Below are positions 6,971-10,665 of a stretch of 10,665 nucleotides of DNA, one piece after another. The notes beneath the pieces were generated by a model. It was not told where the DNA came from. It did no database searches and worked only from the letters and a program-made list of their open reading frames with translations. Source of the stretch: Spirochaetota bacterium. GTDB taxonomy: Bacteria > Spirochaetota > UBA4802 > JAFGJZ01. The DNA is taken from NCBI GenBank assembly GCA_022704645.1, contig JAKJGA010000054.1, positions 1 to 10,665 of the forward strand, given 5' to 3'. Position 1 is the stretch's first letter. Each line of letters starts with the position of its first letter. A program made the position numbers and the translations under genes.

Positions 6971-7558
6971 TTAAACTCCCGCAGTAAATTCGAGTTCGGC
7001 TTTAACCGGCTCTTTCTTTTTTATTATGAATACGGCTTTCATTTTTGTGAAACGTTTGATAAAAGAAACGATTGATTTGTTTTTATCGCTTATCAGTCCG
7101 TTTTCCTTGAGAAGGGATTCGAGTTCGTTTCTTGTAATTTCGGACTGAAAGAGTTTCGTTTCGCCGGATTCTATTGATAGAACTGTTTTGTCCTTGCCGA
7201 ATGTGAAACGTTTAATTTCTTTTCCTTCCGCATAAAGAAGTATTTCCGATATTCCGTTTTCGAATTCAACCTCAACCGGTTCGTCTGCTTTCAGAGTGCT
7301 TATAACGTTTAAAGCACCGTCTTTGTTTATATTTGCTGTAAACCTATACTGAACATTGCCGACATAAAATGTGGTGGATGTATAAGGATTATCCCGCATA
7401 AAATTCAGAACTACAGCAAATACGATTACGAGAAGAACTATGTTTCCAATCATGAATACGCGTGAAAATTTGAATTTTTTACGGAATCTTTCAGGCATTC
7501 TGCCCGAGCGTCTTGATTCGAGAGCTTCTTCTATTTTTGCTGAAGTTTTATATTCCAT
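6971..7558 (-). CDS. single-pass membrane protein of unknown function
   Basis: I do not recognise this 195-residue protein. It has a basic cytoplasmic N-terminus (about 1-32, with RRSGRMPERFRKKFK), one hydrophobic helix at about 33-53 (VFMIGNIVLLVIVFAVVL) and a C-terminal domain of about 140 residues that should lie outside the membrane. There is no lipobox. The stretch ADEPVEVEFENGISEILLYAEGKEIKRF (about 91-118) recalls the beta-sandwich pattern of BsuPI-like domains, but this is weak. The ATG at 7558 has AGGA seven bases before it. The gene is joined to the dCMP deaminase with a single base between them, and diverges from eno. A leftward promoter TTGGAA, 16 bases, AATAAT (7592-7619) fits in front of it. 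That it is a real gene is well supported; its role is unknown. Confidence 0.8.
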   Translation of the reverse strand: MEYKTSAKIEEALESRRSGRMPERFRKKFKFSRVFMIGNIVLLVIVFAVVLNFMRDNPYTSTTFYVGNVQYRFTANINKDGALNVISTLKADEPVEVEFENGISEILLYAEGKEIKRFTFGKDKTVLSIESGETKLFQSEITRNELESLLKENGLISDKNKSIVSFIKRFTKMKAVFIIKKKEPVKAELEFTAGV

Positions 7559-7591
7559 TCATGATTCCTGCAGAATAATATTTTTGTTGCA

Positions 7592-7634
7592 ATTATTGGA
7601 AAAAATTGATTTATTCCAACTAAGGTTATATATT
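7592..7634. promoter_or_regulatory. divergent promoter region between the membrane-protein operon and eno
   Basis: Leftward: TTGGAA (7614-7619), 16 bases, AATAAT (7592-7597). Rightward: TTGATT (7606-7611), 17 bases, TATATT (7629-7634). Both -35 boxes lie in a 24-base imperfect palindrome at 7596-7619 (TTGGAA/TTCCAA ends, 10 of 12 positions symmetric), which could be an operator. All matches are moderate in an AT-rich region. Confidence 0.4.
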
Positions 7635-7695
7635 ATAAAACATCAAGCTTTTAATGCCGTGCGGTAAAAATATCAATTATTACGAGGGGGGATTT

Positions 7696-8994
7696 ATGTA
7701 TATAGAAGATATTCAGGCAAGAGAAATTCTTGATTCGAGGGGAAATCCAACCGTTGAAGTTGATGTTTCGCTATCATCCGGCGGATTCGGACGTGCGGCA
7801 GTTCCAAGCGGCGCTTCTACCGGTGCTCATGAGGCAGTTGAACTTCGTGACGGAGATACATCACGTTATCTTGGACGGGGTGTTCAGACCGCAGTTGACA
7901 ATGTAAATAATATTATCGCCGATGCATTATGCGGAATGCCGGCTATTGATCAAATTGAAATTGACAGGGAGCTTCTTAAGCTTGACGGAACAAAAAATAA
8001 AGAAAAACTCGGCGCTAATGCTATTCTCGGTGTGTCGATGGCTGTTGCTAAAGCCGCAGCAGACAGCATGGGAATGCCGCTTTACAGATATCTCGGAGGG
8101 ATTTCGGCATGTGAACTTCCAGTGCCGATGTCGAACATTCTAAACGGAGGCGCTCATTCGGATGCGCCGATAGATCTTCAGGAATATATGATTATGCCTG
8201 TCGGAGCTAAAAATTTCAAAGAAGCTGTAAGAATGGTTGCTGAAGTATTCCATTTCTTAAAGAAGATTCTTAAGGCTGAGAATTATTCGACAGCTGTAGG
8301 CGACGAAGGCGGATATGCCCCGAATTTAAAAGATAATGAACATCCGTTGAAGATGATAATTGAAGCTGTAAATGCAGCCGGATATAAACCCGGCAGGGAT
8401 AAGGATTTTGCCATTGCACTTGATCCGGCCTCAAGCGAATTTTATGATGCTGCCAGAAAGAAATACATTTTTAAGAAAAGCAGCGGCAGAGAGCTCTCCA
8501 GCGATGAGATGGTAGATTATTGGGAAGATCTCGTAGGTAGATATCCGATTATTTCCATTGAAGACGGAATGGCTGAAGACGACTGGGACGGCTGGAAAAA
8601 ACTTACCGAAAGGATCGGCAAAAAAGTTCAGCTTGTAGGCGATGACCTGTTTGTGACAAATACCGAAAGGCTGAAAAAAGGAATTGATCTCGGAATTGCA
8701 AATTCCATTCTTATAAAAGTAAATCAGATCGGAACGCTTTCGGAAACTGTTGCTGCAATTGAGATGGCTAAGCGTGCGGGGTATACTGCGATAGTCTCTC
8801 ATCGTTCGGGTGAAACAGAAGATACTACAATTTCAGATTTGGTTGTTGCGCTTAATACAGGACAGATTAAAACAGGTTCTGCATCAAGAACAGACAGAGT
8901 CGCAAAGTATAATCAGCTCCTTCGCATAGAAGAGCTTCTTGATGAAAGTGCGAAATACGGCGGAAAAGAGGTTTTTTACAATATTGAAGTTTGA
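7696..8994 (+). CDS. eno: enolase (phosphopyruvate hydratase)
   Basis: This 432-residue glycolytic enzyme interconverts 2-phosphoglycerate and phosphoenolpyruvate. The mobile loop SGASTGAHEAVELRD (38-52) and GDEGGY (202-207, with E204) are present. The magnesium ligands are D243, E289 (SIEDG) and D316 (GDDLFVTN). Catalytic base K341 (IKVNQIGT) is followed by SHRSGETED (368-376) and K392 in GQIKTGSASRTDRVAKYNQ. These correspond to E. coli E208, D246, E290, D317, K342 and K393. Length equals E. coli enolase (432). The frame is open from 7654, but the ATG at 7696 follows a GAGGGGGG ribosome site and gives the normal N-terminus. Its end overlaps the ftsB-like gene. The order eno, ftsB, DUF501 is conserved in several phyla. 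Only local variation is seen, for example HSDAPID near residue 155. Confidence 0.98.
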   Translation: MYIEDIQAREILDSRGNPTVEVDVSLSSGGFGRAAVPSGASTGAHEAVELRDGDTSRYLGRGVQTAVDNVNNIIADALCGMPAIDQIEIDRELLKLDGTKNKEKLGANAILGVSMAVAKAAADSMGMPLYRYLGGISACELPVPMSNILNGGAHSDAPIDLQEYMIMPVGAKNFKEAVRMVAEVFHFLKKILKAENYSTAVGDEGGYAPNLKDNEHPLKMIIEAVNAAGYKPGRDKDFAIALDPASSEFYDAARKKYIFKKSSGRELSSDEMVDYWEDLVGRYPIISIEDGMAEDDWDGWKKLTERIGKKVQLVGDDLFVTNTERLKKGIDLGIANSILIKVNQIGTLSETVAAIEMAKRAGYTAIVSHRSGETEDTTISDLVVALNTGQIKTGSASRTDRVAKYNQLLRIEELLDESAKYGGKEVFYNIEV

Positions 8995-9403
8995 CAACAA
9001 GGGTTTTTTTCTGCTACTGATTCTGCTTGCCGGAATTTATATTTTTGTTTTCGGAGAAAGCGGAATTCTTGAGCGCAGGCGTCTTTCCGCCGAAAAGTCG
9101 TATCTTGAAGGCATTAATTCTTATCTTGCCAGGGAGAACGCTTTTCTGAGGGATATTCTCGAAAATCATAAGGATGAAATATCTGACGCGGAAAGCCGCA
9201 ACCATTTTTACATTGCAAGCGGAGAGAAGCTCATTGCTTTTGAAAATGCGTCTATAAAAAATACTGATGTTCCGAAATACGTCAGGGACAGGGAGAAGGT
9301 TGAATTTATAAAAAATCTTAGAATTGTCTGGTTCGTTGTATCGGTAATTTCCCTGCTTTTTTACTTTATGAAAATTAAAAAGGAAGATTCGGATGTTCTC
9401 TGA
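8984..9403 (+). CDS. ftsB: FtsB/DivIC-like septum formation initiator with an extra C-terminal membrane helix
   Basis: This is a probable cell-division protein of the FtsB/DivIC family, which bridges FtsL and FtsQ in the divisome. From the TTG at 8984 it has 139 residues: a short N-terminus, a transmembrane helix at about 8-25, FGESGILE (23-30, the family's post-membrane motif) and a coiled coil at about 32-68 (NSYLARENAFLRDILE). It then adds a linker and a second hydrophobic helix at about 112-129 (LRIVWFVVSVISLLFYFM). Ordinary FtsB ends after the coiled-coil and globular part, so the second helix is odd. The start is uncertain. TTG has GAGG twelve bases upstream and gives the usual short N-terminus; an ATG at 8942 deeper inside eno would add 14 residues. 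Overlaps with eno and the DUF501 gene indicate one operon. Identification rests on pattern and on the eno neighbourhood. Confidence 0.82.
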   Translation: MKFDNKGFFLLLILLAGIYIFVFGESGILERRRLSAEKSYLEGINSYLARENAFLRDILENHKDEISDAESRNHFYIASGEKLIAFENASIKNTDVPKYVRDREKVEFIKNLRIVWFVVSVISLLFYFMKIKKEDSDVL

Positions 9404-9944
9404 GTTAAAGAAGGCTACTCCCGAGGATTCTGCTGTTGTTTCCGCCCAGCTTGGCGGAAAGAAGGCAAATTTATATGCTGTTGCTGCAAGGTGTAAATAT
9501 AATTATCCCACGATTGCAGTTTTTAATCCGTTTGGTGAAGACGGAGATATCAATGCCGGATTTCTTTCGACGCCTATATGGCTGACTTGTCCTTATCTTA
9601 ATGATAAGCTCCATGATTTTGAGTCTTTAGGCTACATAACATCCATAACAGATCTTTTAGCATCAGATCAGGAAATATTTTCAATGATGAAAGAAGCTCA
9701 TGCTCATTATTATTTTTTGAGAAAGGAACTTTTTCGGATGTGTACGGGCAAAGCGCCCGGAGATGAAGTTATTAAGTATATGGATAAGGGAATCGGCGGA
9801 ATGATAAATGTAGCTTCATTGAAATGTCTTCATCTTCATTACAGTCATTACAGGTTTTGTTCGTACAATGTTGCCGGAATGATAGCGTCAAAACTTATAG
9901 GTGATGATACTTCATGTCACGATTGCAGATGTTCTCAACTTTGA
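9393..9944 (+). CDS. DUF501 family protein
   Basis: This 183-residue protein matches the DUF501 pattern: an N-terminal VSAQLGGKKANLYAVAARC (C34), then STPIWLTCPYLN (C66), and a C-terminal VASLKCLHLHYSHY (C145, H147, H149, H152). The conserved Cys and His residues suggest metal binding, but the family has no established function. It has no membrane segment. Its start overlaps the ftsB-like gene by 11 bases and is preceded by AAGGAAG. In Mycobacterium and relatives the same order, eno, ftsB-like, DUF501, is followed by a ppx/gppA phosphatase gene; here an RNA gene follows instead. The tail SCHDCRC (174-180) carries four more possible metal ligands and may be a local extension. Confidence 0.88.
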   Translation: MFSELKKATPEDSAVVSAQLGGKKANLYAVAARCKYNYPTIAVFNPFGEDGDINAGFLSTPIWLTCPYLNDKLHDFESLGYITSITDLLASDQEIFSMMKEAHAHYYFLRKELFRMCTGKAPGDEVIKYMDKGIGGMINVASLKCLHLHYSHYRFCSYNVAGMIASKLIGDDTSCHDCRCSQL

Positions 9945-9958
9945 ATTCCAAAATTTAA

Positions 9959-9987
9959 TTGACCTCAGGCGGGCATATCCGGATTCT
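9959..9987 (+). promoter_or_regulatory. promoter of the RNase P RNA gene
   Basis: TTGACC (9959-9964), a 17-base GC-rich spacer and a weak -10 GATTCT (9982-9987) place the transcription start near 9993-9994, which is where the P1 stem of the RNA begins. No terminator lies between the DUF501 stop (9944) and this site, so read-through from the eno operon could also supply the RNA. Confidence 0.6.
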
Positions 9988-9992
9988 TTCTG

Positions 9993-10315
<323 letters not shown>

Positions 10316-10331
<16 letters not shown>

Positions 10332-10665
10332 AACAAAAAACCCTGCCATGTTCCGCGTCTTTCGAGTTCGTCTTCAATACCTTTCTGAACACTGCCTTTG
10401 TGAAGTCCCCAAACTGGTGCAATCAGAGAATCTATGTCACGGTCTGCTGAGAGTCTGTGAACAGATATTTCCGGATTCAGCCGTTCGATAATATCGCATG
10501 TTATTGAAATATATTCATTCATTGAGAGCAGGTTGAACTTGTCATTTTGATACATTTTTTCTGCAGGAGTATTTTTTATCACGTGGAAATGATGAAGTTT
10601 TATTCCGTCGATTTTCATTTCGTTAAAAGCGGAAACTGAATGAAGTATGTCATCATAGTTTTCAT
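10316..10665 (-). CDS. YhcC/YtqA-type radical SAM protein, 3' part only
   Basis: This is the C-terminal 115 or so codons of a leftward gene whose start lies beyond the right edge; the frame is open to 10665. The visible protein (from ENYDDILHSVSAFNE through IDGIKLHHFHVIKNTPAEKMY, EYISITCDIIERLNPEISVHRLSADR, LIAPVWGLHKGSV and RRGTWQGF) matches the end of the TIGR01212 radical SAM family (E. coli YhcC, Bacillus YtqA). The CxxxCxxC cluster motif would be upstream and is not seen. The family's exact reaction is poorly established. The stop (10316-10318) and last codons are antisense to the P1 strand and the ATTCGGCTTAT block of rnpB. An ATG at 10618 is internal, not the true start. Confidence 0.88.

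Noticed and set aside
7654..7695. Upstream in-frame ATG extending enolase by 14 residues
   Set aside because: No ribosome site there; the 7696 start has GAGGGGGG and gives the normal enolase N-terminus.
8431..8802. Leftward 123-residue open frame inside eno
   Set aside because: It is the shadow of a fully conserved enolase reading frame and has no ribosome site.

Overview
The window is a compact stretch of an AT-leaning bacterial chromosome. It holds ten protein genes that are complete or partial, an RNase P RNA gene, and two unassigned proteins among the complete ones. FtsB-type division protein and a class A-like RNase P RNA suggest a bacterium outside Bacillus-type Firmicutes. The CysRS and GH13 proteins look faintly spirochaete-like to me from memory, but the lineage cannot be fixed from this sequence. 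I see no insertion sequence, phage gene, CRISPR array or tRNA gene.

Layout. Positions 1-1311 (+) hold the 3' part of a GH13 alpha-glucosidase. It converges on, and overlaps, a leftward block at 1293-3951: rlmB (23S rRNA methyltransferase), cysS (cysteinyl-tRNA synthetase) and a small coiled-coil protein of unknown function. A leftward intrinsic terminator at about 3991-4022 separates that block from a leftward MerR-family regulator with a GyrI-like ligand-binding domain (4030-4836). The merR promoter is a textbook MerR site: TTGACC, a 19-base spacer containing a CTCC/GGAG dyad, then TATATA. Its leader carries an 8-codon open reading frame with a strong Shine-Dalgarno sequence. Diverging from it is a membrane histidine kinase (5031-6539, +), whose promoter is placed so that transcription should begin at the ATG, which would make the mRNA leaderless.

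The kinase converges on and overlaps a leftward pair at 6529-7558: a zinc-dependent dCMP deaminase and an unrecognised single-pass membrane protein. Diverging from these is the cluster eno, an ftsB-like gene and a DUF501 gene (7696-9944, +), all overlapping. This order is familiar from other bacteria, notably Actinobacteria. The RNase P RNA gene (about 9993-10331, +) follows with its own promoter, and its 3' end overlaps the last codons of a converging radical SAM gene (YhcC/YtqA type) that runs off the right edge.

Most genes are housekeeping: translation, glycolysis, division, nucleotide metabolism and tRNA maturation. I do not see a clear new multi-gene system. The parts most worth a second look are the merR leader (mini-ORF, hairpin, operator), the apparently leaderless kinase, the ftsB-like protein with a second transmembrane helix, the RNase P RNA with no evident GGU in its P15 loop, and the rnpB/CDS overlap.
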